A DNA stretch of 32,284 nt, taken from contig CAYLNH010000053.1 in the NCBI GenBank assembly GCA_964384625.1, forward strand, positions 1 to 32,284. The letters are read 5' to 3'. This DNA is from CAYLNH01 sp964384625 (GTDB taxonomy: Bacteria > Verrucomicrobiota > Lentisphaeria > JABSQK01). The translations under genes were made by a program, and so were the position numbers. The notes under the pieces are model-generated. The model ran no database searches, was not told where the DNA came from, and was given only the letters and a program-made list of their open reading frames with translations. Positions 1 through 10,200 of this stretch are shown piece after piece. Each line of letters begins with the position of its first letter. Position 1 is the stretch's first letter.

Positions 1-141
1 ATTGTAGGGGTGTTGCAATGCGAGTGCCTGTCCTGCTGCATTGGAAGATCCGTTGTAGTCGGCCATATGCCGGCCGGTGTGCATCGGGCGTTCATCACCC
101 GAAGTGAGATACATGCTGGAGACGATTTCGTTGTTTTTCAT
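1..141 (-). CDS. Partial hypothetical protein, N-terminal 47 residues, cut by the window edge
   Basis: An ATG on the minus strand at 141-139 opens a frame with no stop down to base 1, giving 47 residues beginning MKNNEIVSSMYLTSGDERP. Its start overlaps the stop of the preceding gene by one base (TAATG), and I see no strong Shine-Dalgarno sequence, so translation is probably coupled to the upstream gene. The visible part has no signal peptide or membrane segment. I do not recognise the family from this fragment. It is the last visible gene of the leftward operon, so a role in the same carbohydrate or envelope process is an inference from position only. Confidence 0.6.
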   Translation of the reverse strand, partial: MKNNEIVSSMYLTSGDERPMHTGRHMADYNGSSNAAGQALALQHPYN

Positions 142-3100
142 TACCACTGGCGAATTCTGGTTTTGAGCTGATCGATCTTCTTACCGTCCTTGTAGAAGTC
201 GACAAGCAGTTCGAGATGAATATATCCGTTCGGAATAAGTTTGTTGACGGCGGCATCGCCGCGGACACGAATCGCCTTGGTCCGGTCGAGTGTGCCGGGG
301 ATGCGGATACCGGCGGCCCGCGGCCGAAAGGAACGCATGTCATACAGCCGATCGGACTTGGCGGTCGCCGTCGTGGCGTAGACGCGATCGCCGAGATCGC
401 CGATGATGCCGCCGGGCCGGGGTGCGGCGCTTGACGGCGCCGGCACGAATGAGCCTTTGTCGCTGAAGGGGGACTTGCCGTCCTCGGCGTTGTTTTGGAG
501 AAGGACCAGTTCACGACCGTTCTTATCGACGCCGTAGATTCGGAGGTTGTCGAGATAGATGGTCAAAGGGATCCCTTGGGTTCGGCGGGTGAAAATCCCG
601 ATGGCGCGCAGACGCATGGTGTCGCAGTCGGCGGCTTTTCTTTTCGCCAGCGTTATGCTGGTTTTCGCGAGGCCCCAAAGCTGCGCCTGGGGAACCTCCC
701 GGCCGAGGTCGATGTAAGCGACATTGGAGAAATCAGAGGCGCCTCGGTCATTCACGCCGCGCAGTTGAAAGCCATAGTGCCGGCCGGGCTGTAGAGCTGT
801 GACGACATGAGCCAGGGCGTCGCCGTCGACCTTGTCCGGCAGGCGACGCCAGTCGCTCCAGCCGTTCGGCGTGAGGCGTTTGATGTCGATGACATAGGCA
901 TCCGGCTGTTCGCCGCGGCCGCTGCGGTAGTCGCCGAAGCCGCGTTTTGTCGACCCCGACCAGTCCAGTCTGACGGCAGTCTTCGGCGTTTCAGGATCGG
1001 GTTCGGCGAGCAACTGCTGCGGCGGGAACAGCCGATGGTTCGCGTCCGGCCGCCAGCGCAGCATGAGCTGTGAGGAGGCGTGGTAGTTGCCCATGAAAAG
1101 CAGATACTCGTTGACTTCATTCCGCTTGGTGACGGTCAGCTCCCATTCGCCGTCGAAGATCGGCCGGGACGTAACCGGGCCAAGGTTCACGTATCCGACC
1201 TTTTTGAAGGTGTCGAGTTTGTAGATGTGGATGCGCATGTGCGATTGCTGGCCGGCGAAGAGGTATTTCCCGCACGGCACGATCGTCTTGGTCCGCTTCG
1301 TCCAGACCGTCTTCTCGTTGTCCCACGGCAGGCGCAGCTCGCGGAGCTTCTCGAGGCGGTCGCCGTCGATGCGGTAGGCGACCAGGACGCCGGCCGAGTT
1401 CGGCTTGTTCTGGTTTCCTTCCTCGCGGAAGGCTTTGGTGTGACCTGCCAGCAGAATGGTTTTGCCGTCGGCGAGTGGCCGGATGAAATGGACCTGGTTG
1501 TAGTTCTTCGCGAATTCTTCCGGCACCGGCCAGGAACGGTTTTCCGGCGCTGTCCACGACCAGACGGGGGTGCCGTGTTGGTCGAGCCGGCGGGCGACGG
1601 CAAGCTTGAAGATCCTCGAACTCGCATGGCCGCCGTAGTTGCCGCGCAGCCAGACATTGCCGAGTTCATCGACCCAGTGCGCCGCCAATCCGCGGTCACC
1701 GTGCCAGTGTTCATTGCTGTCCTGATCGTACTCGCCGGCGTCGATGGCGCCGTTATTGTTTTTATCGAGCCAGATCCAGCGGGCACTGCCCTGGGGCACG
1801 TGAGGCAGGGCGGAGCCGGCGCCGGCGATGCGGCCGCAGGGCCGGGCGATATGATCGTCGCCGTTGAACTTCCAGATCATCAGGCCGCCGCCGTGCTGGT
1901 TGGTCTGGAACTGGAACAGACGCCCGTGGATGCGGCGTACCGCGCAGGTATAGGTCAGTCCGAGGTATCCAGTAACCCGCGGATCCTGCGGATAGGAATA
2001 GGGGTCGATGGTGCAGGCGATCAACTCGGCATCACCTCCGGCACGCTTGCTGTAGTCCATTTTGTAAACCCGTGTGTCTTCGAACACCAGGGTTTCGTCC
2101 GCCGGATCGGTGGCGGCATTCATGAAGCCGGTGCTGTGGACGCGCCAGAGCCGCTGCCCGGCGGCGTCGTAGGCTTCCAGCGCCTTGATGGATACGCCGT
2201 ACTGGCAGATATACAGATTGTCCCGGGCATCGACGGCGACGGCATTGATGCCGAGAAAGCGTTGCGGCCCGACGCGGCCGACCGCGGCGCCGGCGCCGGC
2301 AAAGACCCCCTTGTAGATGCCGAAGCGGCCGTTGTCGCGCCAGCTTGTGTCGCGCTGCGGTCGGTTGTTAAGGTTGGTGAAGGCATGGACCTGACAGCTC
2401 TTGCCGCCGTCGGCGACCAGCAGGCGGCCGCGGCGATCGAAGCAGATACCGGTGGGATGCTCGATGTTCCGGATTTCCGGGCCGCGGGGTTTGCCGTCCG
2501 GGCGGTAGGCGGCGACCAGCCCGGGGCGCGCCGACCGGCGCCCGTAGAACACCAGCCCGCGGGCCAGGCCGGCCTTGGCATTCGGCGCCTGGTAGCGGTA
2601 GAAACGGTGCGGCTTGCGGTTGTCCAGATGGTAGTAGTTATGGCGCAACCCGCCGTTGGCCGGTCGTGCCGTGATACGGCCGATCGTCGTCCAGCGTTTG
2701 CCGTCGGTTGACGCCTGGAAGACGGCGTCGACAGCCTTGTATCTGTGGGCCTGGATCCGGGCGAGGACTGCAGTCCGGGCGCCGTTGGCGCCGAGATCAA
2801 TGCCGATCCAGTCCGTTCCTTTGACGTTCGTCGCCGGTTTCAGGGGCACATTCCTCGGGCGTCGCCGTTCCGAGACGATCCATAGCGTCCCGTCCGGGGC
2901 CACTGCGATTTTGCCCGGGCGCGGCACAGCGAAACCGTCGGGATTGAGTGGAAAGAGGTCTGTCGCGCGATAGACCTTGACGCGGTCATTGGTTGTATCG
3001 CTGACATATACGCGGTTGCGTTTCTGGTCCACTGCCATGCCGTCGAGCCGGCCGTTGCCGCCCCAGTTCATCGGGATCTGATTGACGCGAACGCCGTTGA

Positions 3101-3746
3101 GTTTCTCGCCGAGCGAGCCGTCGGACAACAACTCATACTGGACCAGGTAATGGCCGCTCCTCTTATTCCGGGCGTAGTACACGCAGCCGTTGCCGAGGGC
3201 AATGGCGCAGCCACCGTGCCAGACGTTCTTCGCCGGCCGCACAACGCCGTCTTCGAAGATGGGCCAGGCATTGTGCGCTTCGTCGGCGCGGGCGTTGCCG
3301 TAGACTCGGCCGTGGGCGTCGACCGCGATGGCGTTGAGCTCGTGCGGCACCCACTTGCGTTGCGCGAACGGAAGCTGCGGCGCGAGCGAGTAGGAGTTGC
3401 CGAACCAGCTGGTGGTGACGGGCAGTTCGGGACCGTCGGCTGCTCGGGTTTTCGTGTTGGTCTCGGTCTCGGTCGGTTTCGAGGTCTTCGCCGCAGCGGG
3501 GGCTGCGATCGGCGTTGGCGGCAGCGGCTGTTGGTGATCCGGTGTCGGGATGACGTTGGCGCGCTCCGGGTGCGGTTTCGCGGTTCGGCGGCCGGTTCGG
3601 TATTCCGCCAGCAGGAGCCAGGCGACGAAGCCGGTCAACATCAAGGCGATGACGATCATCAGCCAGCGGGTCGGGGTCGTCTTCGGTGGCGCCGACGGCT
3701 GTTGCCGTCGACGGTGGCTGCGGGTATTGCGTTTGAGCTTTGTCAT
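141..3746 (-). CDS. Membrane-anchored NHL/beta-propeller protein with discoidin-like insert and Fn3 domain
   Basis: The protein has 1201 residues. A basic N-terminus (about residues 1-28) precedes one hydrophobic segment (about 29-47), so it is probably an inner-membrane-anchored protein with a large outside part. Residues about 60-100 are Pro/Thr/Lys-rich and look like a linker. NHL-type blades follow (GMAVDQKRNRVYVSD, KIAVAPDGTLWIVSE, GICFDRRGRLLVADGG, AVAVDARDNLYICQYG), interrupted near 305-400 by a stretch resembling an F5/8-type (discoidin) sugar-binding module. A fibronectin-III-like domain lies near 918-1020 (DAYVIDIKRL, LQPGRHYGFQLRGVNDRGAS). A beta-rich C-terminus follows. The start has a GAGGT ribosome site. 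It reads like a binding or scaffold protein and not an enzyme, because I see no catalytic motif. It sits after a pseudopilin and two glycosidase-like genes. Confidence 0.85.
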   Translation of the reverse strand: MTKLKRNTRSHRRRQQPSAPPKTTPTRWLMIVIALMLTGFVAWLLLAEYRTGRRTAKPHPERANVIPTPDHQQPLPPTPIAAPAAAKTSKPTETETNTKTRAADGPELPVTTSWFGNSYSLAPQLPFAQRKWVPHELNAIAVDAHGRVYGNARADEAHNAWPIFEDGVVRPAKNVWHGGCAIALGNGCVYYARNKRSGHYLVQYELLSDGSLGEKLNGVRVNQIPMNWGGNGRLDGMAVDQKRNRVYVSDTTNDRVKVYRATDLFPLNPDGFAVPRPGKIAVAPDGTLWIVSERRRPRNVPLKPATNVKGTDWIGIDLGANGARTAVLARIQAHRYKAVDAVFQASTDGKRWTTIGRITARPANGGLRHNYYHLDNRKPHRFYRYQAPNAKAGLARGLVFYGRRSARPGLVAAYRPDGKPRGPEIRNIEHPTGICFDRRGRLLVADGGKSCQVHAFTNLNNRPQRDTSWRDNGRFGIYKGVFAGAGAAVGRVGPQRFLGINAVAVDARDNLYICQYGVSIKALEAYDAAGQRLWRVHSTGFMNAATDPADETLVFEDTRVYKMDYSKRAGGDAELIACTIDPYSYPQDPRVTGYLGLTYTCAVRRIHGRLFQFQTNQHGGGLMIWKFNGDDHIARPCGRIAGAGSALPHVPQGSARWIWLDKNNNGAIDAGEYDQDSNEHWHGDRGLAAHWVDELGNVWLRGNYGGHASSRIFKLAVARRLDQHGTPVWSWTAPENRSWPVPEEFAKNYNQVHFIRPLADGKTILLAGHTKAFREEGNQNKPNSAGVLVAYRIDGDRLEKLRELRLPWDNEKTVWTKRTKTIVPCGKYLFAGQQSHMRIHIYKLDTFKKVGYVNLGPVTSRPIFDGEWELTVTKRNEVNEYLLFMGNYHASSQLMLRWRPDANHRLFPPQQLLAEPDPETPKTAVRLDWSGSTKRGFGDYRSGRGEQPDAYVIDIKRLTPNGWSDWRRLPDKVDGDALAHVVTALQPGRHYGFQLRGVNDRGASDFSNVAYIDLGREVPQAQLWGLAKTSITLAKRKAADCDTMRLRAIGIFTRRTQGIPLTIYLDNLRIYGVDKNGRELVLLQNNAEDGKSPFSDKGSFVPAPSSAAPRPGGIIGDLGDRVYATTATAKSDRLYDMRSFRPRAAGIRIPGTLDRTKAIRVRGDAAVNKLIPNGYIHLELLVDFYKDGKKIDQLKTRIRQW

Positions 3747-4237
3747 TCGGACCTCATTGGGTCTACTGGCGGGCGCGCAGGCGTTCGTCGTTCAAGCGTT
3801 GTACGCCCCATGTGGTTTTGTTGCCGGCATCCAGTTCGCGGGGACGGCGCGGTTCGGGACGGCAGGTAGCCGCCGTCGAGCAGCAGGAGCCAGCCGCGGG
3901 GATCATTCCATTTATGCGAGCCGACCTTAATCGGCGGCGTCACCATATCGGCGTCGTCGGTGTAGTTGAAGACGGCGAGCGCCTGTTGTTTGGTTTGCGA
4001 CAGGCAGACGGCGGTGTAGGCGGCCTGCTTCGCCCGGCTGAGGGCGGGCAGGAGGATGGCCGCGATAATCGCGATGATCGCGACAACGACCAACAGTTCG
4101 ATGAGAGTGAATCTTATCAAGCTTGCCTTCGTCCCGACGCTCTCGCGAGGTCGGGACTTCGGCCGGCACGCCAGAAGTTCTGTAAGTGTGAATCTACGGC
4201 GCGGCAATGGACCGGCCGCGAGCGTCGTTTGCTCCAT
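3743..4237 (-). CDS. Prepilin-like protein with doubled signal motif; probably frameshifted near its 3' end
   Basis: I chose the ATG at 4237 because GGGAG lies about nine bases upstream; the frame is open further upstream but carries no protein-like sequence there. The 164-residue product has a first motif FTLTELL (4172-4192), a spacer with a hairpin, then FTLIELL (4091-4111) followed by the hydrophobic helix VVVAIIAIIAAILLPAL. The first 28 residues of mature protein and the SHKWNDPRGW region look normal. After GGYLP the annotated frame becomes Arg/Pro-rich with poor third-position GC. The +1 frame instead reads protein-like sequence ending in RLNDERLRARQ and a TAG at 3765-3763, sixteen bases before the next ATG. 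In the annotated frame the stop overlaps the next start (ATGA). No H-X9-DG motif is visible. A pseudopilin role is inferred from the family. Confidence 0.8.
   Translation of the reverse strand: MEQTTLAAGPLPRRRFTLTELLACRPKSRPRESVGTKASLIRFTLIELLVVVAIIAIIAAILLPALSRAKQAAYTAVCLSQTKQQALAVFNYTDDADMVTPPIKVGSHKWNDPRGWLLLLDGGYLPSRTAPSPRTGCRQQNHMGRTTLERRTPARPPVDPMRSE
4131..4157 (-). repeat. In-frame hairpin element between two prepilin motifs (copy A)
   Basis: GTCCCGAC and GTCGGGAC form an 8-bp perfect stem around an 11-base loop inside the leader of the pilin gene. Read along the gene, AGTCCCGACCTCGC and GTCGGGACGAAG are identical to the element at 16040-16065 in another pilin gene, in the same orientation relative to the reading frame. 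Elsewhere the two pilin genes are clearly diverged. Confidence 0.75.
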
Positions 4238-4269
4238 TTCGGAATTCTCCCAATGCAACTGCCGTATTG

Positions 4270-7200
4270 TTACAGATCCAGGTCGCCTTCGAGGTCGAGG
4301 TCGTCCAGGTCGCCTTCGATGTCCAGGCCGTCCATTGCGTCTTGGTAGAGTTCCAGTTCGGCAATGCGCTGGATGGTCGCCGGCGTGGCGATGACGGTAA
4401 AACGCCAGACCCGGGCTTTGTGGGGTTTGAAGGTGTGGGCGTGGAAGTAGTCGTGGTTGTTCTTGCCGGACGTGACCAGGCGCCAGTTGCCGTCGAGTGT
4501 ACGCGAGCACTTCTCGCTTACCGTATAGCGATCGCAGGCTTCCAGCGCGAATGCCGATGTCGGTCGAGCGCCGGGATGCTCCCAGATGCCGACTCCCCTG
4601 ATGGTCCGCGGCTTCTGGTATTCGATCACGATCTGGGCGCTGCGCAGATTGGGCGCCGGCAGGCCTTTCTGCTTCGGATCGCGGGAGAAATACTCCGAGA
4701 CATAGAGCGGGGTGCCGGTATAGACGTCGCCGTCCACATAGCTGTTGGAGTTCGTCTTGGACTTCCGCGTGACGCCGGGCGGGAAGGTGCTGGGGTCGAC
4801 GCCGCCTTCTTTGATTGCCTGCCCCGAAACCCTGAAGCCGTAGGCGAGCTGGTCCCGCTCGCGCACGTTGCCGAGTTTGCCCATGACCTGGTAGACATAA
4901 ACCCGGGCGACCGCGGCATTCGCCACCTGCGCGCCGGCCTCGGCCGGACTGTAGGCCGCGTTCCCCAGCAAACCCAGCTTGAGGTGAATGAGTTGCCCGC
5001 GGCTCAAGCGCACACCGCCCGGCGCCCGGAAGACGAGCTTGACCGGCCCGGGTTGTTGCGGGCGGAGCGGGATGCCGATGCGCCGCGGCTGTGCCAGGTA
5101 CGGATAAATGAGGACGTGCTTGCTGCCGTCCAGGTGCAGGTCGACTTCGAGGTGGTCTTTGGATTGCTGAAGTGCGTAGTCTACGGCCAGCAGCAGGGTG
5201 TCTCCGGGCTTCATCCTGGGGACCCTGACGGTGACGGTCTGTTCGCCGGTGACCGTCTTGGCCTGTGTAAAGGGCGCCCCGGCGACCTTGGCGGTTTCAA
5301 CGTCCTTCGGCAGACGTTCCCACCAGGGACGGTGCGGTTCGGACAATCCCGGCATGACGGGGTCTTCCGAGCGGGCTGGTTTCTGCACCGGGCCGGAGCC
5401 GAACTCGATGGTGGCGGCTACGGCGCCTTTGGCGTCGAGGCGATACAGTTTGCCGTCATGACCGGCGACCGCCGGCGTGCCGTCGGCATAGACAACGGGA
5501 ACGCCCGGAGCCGGGACCCTGGTTTCGCGAATGACGTCGCCGGTGCGATTGACCAGACGGACCCGGCCATCGGCATAGACGATTACGGCGAAGCTGCCGT
5601 CGGGCGCCACCGCCACGCCGGTGTCCGCCTGGTCGTCGCCGACCGCCACCGACTTGCCGGCGTTGAGGTCATAGAGCATCACCTGCCGGCGGGCATCACG
5701 AAATGAAGCCACCGCGAGGGTCAGGTTTCGGTCCGTTTTCAACTGGTCGGTTTGTTCGTGATCAATGGGGAAGTGCGAGAGCTCGCGGCCCTGGCGGTCG
5801 AAGGCCGCCAGCACGAAGCGCTCATGCGGATTGAGTATGGGCCGGTACCAGTCCCGATGGTTGGTACTGCCGTAGCAGACGTCGTCGAGCACCAGTGCCC
5901 GGCTGCCGTCCGGCGCCAGGATCAGGCGATTGGCGAGATAGCGCGAAACGAGACCGGCCGGTTTGCCGGTCTTCGTATTCAGCCAGACCAGGTAGCCCGG
6001 ACTCAGTGAGGTGAGGCCGTGGCCGAGCGTCGGCGTCACGTCGAAGATGCTGGCCAGCAGCCATTGCCGATCCGCGGACATGGTCATCACCTTGCATCGC
6101 CGGGGGAATTTCGCTTCCTTGTAGAGCTTGGGTTTGCGAGCGGGATCGAAGAACCAGCGGAGTTTGCCCTCCGGACTGAAGCGGCCGATGCCGCCGCCGA
6201 GGGCGGTCACGAGATCGCCGTCGAGGTAGTAGTGCAGCTTGCCCGGGATCCGGCCAAGTGGGCGCTCGCCGGCCAGCATCCGGGCAAACTGCTCGAGATC
6301 ACAATCGAGGACATATTGGGTTGCGGCCCCGGTCTTCGGGTTGATCGCGACCAGATCCGGTCCGCCCTGGTCCTCGCGCATCAACTGCTTGATCAGGACC
6401 CGGCCGTCGGCGGCAATCACGGCGTCGACGATCTGCCGATCATAGACCGCCGGCATCAGTGAAGGAGCGTTTTGTTCCGACCCGAGTGCCGAGGCCATCC
6501 CGGTTGCGGCCTGGAAGCCCATCGCCTTGTAGATCTGACCATTCTCGCGCCCCTTGATCGCCGGCTGCGGCACATAGACGCGAGCCGGTCGTTTGCCGGC
6601 AACCAACTGTACCAGCGATTGGGCCGCCCGTCGCAGACCGGTTTCATCGTGCCCGTATACAACCACGGCGTTATGGCCGTAGTGGAAGGGGGCCCAGGCG
6701 TGGGCCACCAGGCCCTGGCCGCGGGCGGGAAAGCTGGGCGAGGGATTGCGCGGCAGCATGCGGGAGCGGATGATCAGGTCCAGCATCGGGTTCCCCGGGC
6801 CGTCGGCACGACCGAGAAGGATGACGTTCTTGTAGTAGACCGTTTTTGCACTCCTGGCGTATGCGGTATAGAAGGCATACTCCATCATCTTCCCCCTCAG
6901 GTAGTGGCCCACGTGGTTCTTGCCTTCCACTCGGTGGCCGACCCATTCGCCGTCCATGACGGCTTCTCGCGGCTCAAGGTCTTCCACGGTTTCGTAGCGC
7001 CACTGCATCGGATAATAACGGTGCAGCGACGGCAGGATGAGACGCCGTCGAACCTTGATATCGCGGGCCAGGAGATCCTTTTTCAGCTTGACGGCGATTG
7101 CTTCGCAAGCAGCCAACTGGTCGGGGTAGATGACGATCTCGACCTCCTTCTGCGTGACCAGATCGTGGACCGTGTCCGCGTCCAGGACGACATCGGATAC

Positions 7201-10200
7201 CGTGCGAAGACCAGGCTTGCCGGCCGCTCCAGCAACGTTGAAGGAGGACTCCACCGTCAGGCCGGTCACCTGTTCCACCGCTTTGATCTGCCAGCGGCCG
7301 GTGAGATCGTTGCCGGCGATCTTGAGGAGGATCGGCTCGTTGGTCTTGCGGAAAAGATGGTAACGCACCCGTCCCCGGGGGTCGCTGACGGTGAACTCCA
7401 CCGGCAGTCGGCCGGTGAACGACTTCTGCTTTGCGTCCAGGGCGCGCGCCTTGAATTGCAGGGCCCGGCCGCGGCTGACCTGTTTCGAGTGTTCCAGTTT
7501 CAGGGCCTTGACGGGGCGGTCCGCGAGGACGTAGATGGTGCCGGGAAAATAGCGCATGTCCGAATCGAAGGAGATCCCGCCGTCGACCTTCACAACCTTC
7601 ACCGGCTGCCGCCGCAGGGCATCGTAAAGAACCCCTTGCTTCGCGGCGCTGATGGCCGTCCTGCCGCCCTGATAGGTGAACTGCGCTCGGACGCCGTCCT
7701 CGTCGCCGGTTTTCGTGTCTCTTGCATCGTTGAACGCCACCCAATACTCCAGATCGCCGTCGACGCTGCGGATGACGCCGAAGTCGAAGCCGTCGGTGTT
7801 GAAGAAGGGTTTGAGCTTGGGCTGCACGGTTTCGCGGAACTGTTTGGCGAGCGGCCGAAAGGTGTCCTCGATCTCCCGGTGATTAATGTGGTTGCTGGCT
7901 CGCAGCTGGTGGATCGGCACAATGATCAAGCCGGGCAGGGCGTCCTTCGAGGCTTCGTCACCCAGGATGATTCCGCCCTGCTGACGAAACGCGATCAGGA
8001 CCTCCTTGAACTTCGCCGGCAGCGGGCGGGTCATGTTGACCAGGAACAGGCCCTTGTAGCGTTTGGCCAGTTCTTTCGGGTGTTTCAGGCAGTTGGCCTC
8101 GGTGATCATGGTTGCCTGGTATCCGGCCTTCTGCGTCAGGTAATGAGCGCCGATGAGCAGCGAGTAGTTCTGGCCGGCAAGCCCCTCCTGACGAAAGGAC
8201 GAGACGACGGCGATCTCGTCGACGCGGTCGAGTTCCATGTAGACATCGCCGAAACGAGTTGCCATATCGGCGATTCTGGTCAGGGCCTGACTCCGCCGTT
8301 TCTGGAGGCTCCAGGAACCGGCCAGCGTGTCGGAGTGGAAGTTGTAGTTGCCGATGCCGACGGGGTTCCGGGAGAGGGCCTGAAGGAGATTCTTGTAGCC
8401 GTAGAGAACCCAGCTATTGGCAACCAGATCTAGGGGTTGGCGGGTTCTGACCGGCCAGCGGTCCCGGCGCATGGCAAACAAATCCGATTGTGTGATCAGG
8501 TAGAAGGGCAACGCTCCGGTATCGCCGCGGTGATCGTTATTGACCCAGTCCGAGTGCTGGTAGAGCAGCGGCGGGTGCATGCCGTTCCTGGCATAGTACC
8601 CCCCGCTGCAGTTGCCCACCGTCATGGTGGCGCCGGGGACGAGCTGTTGCAGGGCCTGCCGATGGCGCAAGTGCGAATCGGGATACAGCGTGTTGAGCCA
8701 GCGCAACCACTCCAGTTTGATGCCGTCTTCGCCGGACACAACGGACTTGTCCTCCATGTCGATCCCAAACCCCATGGCGCCATCCATCTGCGCCCGAATC
8801 TTTTCAAGTTCCGCTTCGTTGGCGGAGGTGTCGACCTTGATGTTGCCGACGCGCGCTTCAAAGACCTCCTGGAGCTTCTTCAGGCGATCCTTGTGTGCCA
8901 TGTCAAAGCTGGCAGGTGGAGCCGCGTGTACATGCCCCTGCGTCGCGGGCGTCATGCCGTCGCCGGTGCCGTAGACGAGACCGCTGAAGTTCGGGAAGCG
9001 GCGCCACTCCTGCGCCAGATGCTGCGTCGACTGCAGCGCGTCGTCGGCATGGTCGAGCCAGTACTTGCCGACATTGAAATAGAGGACCAGCCCGCCCCCG
9101 CGAACCGGCTTCAGATCGATGCCGTGGCGCAGCGTGGACTCCGCGGCAATCTGGTTTCGCATCGGGACCTCGAGCAGTTCCGGGGGGAAATTGGCCTTCT
9201 GGAAGGCCTTGAAACGGTTTGCGTCGGTCGGGATTTCGCGCTTCATCAGGGTCCGCAACGCGGTCTCCCGGGGGGACATGACGCCGGCGCGCACACCGCC
9301 GACGCCATGCGTCAATTGGTTGAACCCGCAATCCCGCAGGATCTTCAGGTTCTTGCGTGAGTAATCGCTGCCGGCCCATTTGGTGTGGCCGAAGATCTTC
9401 ATGTTGGTCCGCGGCATTGTCGGCGCAATGACCAGAGGAAAGGGGTTGGACTTTGTCTGATCCGTCTGCGCCTGGACGACATATTCGCCGGGGCGCAGCA
9501 GTGTCGTGTCCAGCTCGACTTCAGCAGAAGAGGATTTCCCGAATCTGTCCAGTGACAGCTTACCCAGCGACATGGCCTTGCCGTCTTCAGTCAACGTCAT
9601 CTCGACCGTCCCGGCGGCAGCCGCACCGAAGGCGCGCACGGAGAACTGCACGCGTTCGCCTTCGCGAAACGTCTGACGGCAGCGGTCGGTAAAGATGTAC
9701 AACTCGGGTTCCGTTGCTTTCAGCGCCGGCGCCGGCGGCGTCTTCCGCAAGCGCACAAGACCGACGGCAAGTCCCTCACAGCGCAGGGCGTAGCCCGGTT
9801 TCAGTTCCGGTTCACCGATCGCCTCGGCCCCGTCGGCCGTTACCGCGATCGTGAATTCCCCCTGGCCGGCCACGTCAACCTTGTACCCGGTCTTCGATGC
9901 CGGCAGATAGACCCGCACAACCTGTGGGGTCTCGCCGTAGAGGAACTGCTGGTGTACGGCGTGGCTGCCGCTGCTGATTGACACGCGGGTGCTGTCGACG
10001 CGGTCATCCGGATAGATGTTCAGATCGACCGGATGGCAGAGAAGATTCCAGGCGGACGGACCGGTCTTGACGAACGCGGGGTGCTTTGTGATCTCGCCGT
10101 CGTGAACGGTGAACTGGATGTTGCCCGGGTGAAGAGTATGCCGGCCGTCGGCCAGACCCAGGCCGATCAGGGCCTTGACACCGGTGCCGCCGACAACCTT

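Noticed and set aside
1080..2711. Long plus-strand frame of 543 codons opposite the NHL/Fn3 gene.
   Set aside because: It is antisense to a clear secreted protein with recognisable repeats, and has no ribosome site; such shadows are common in GC-rich DNA.
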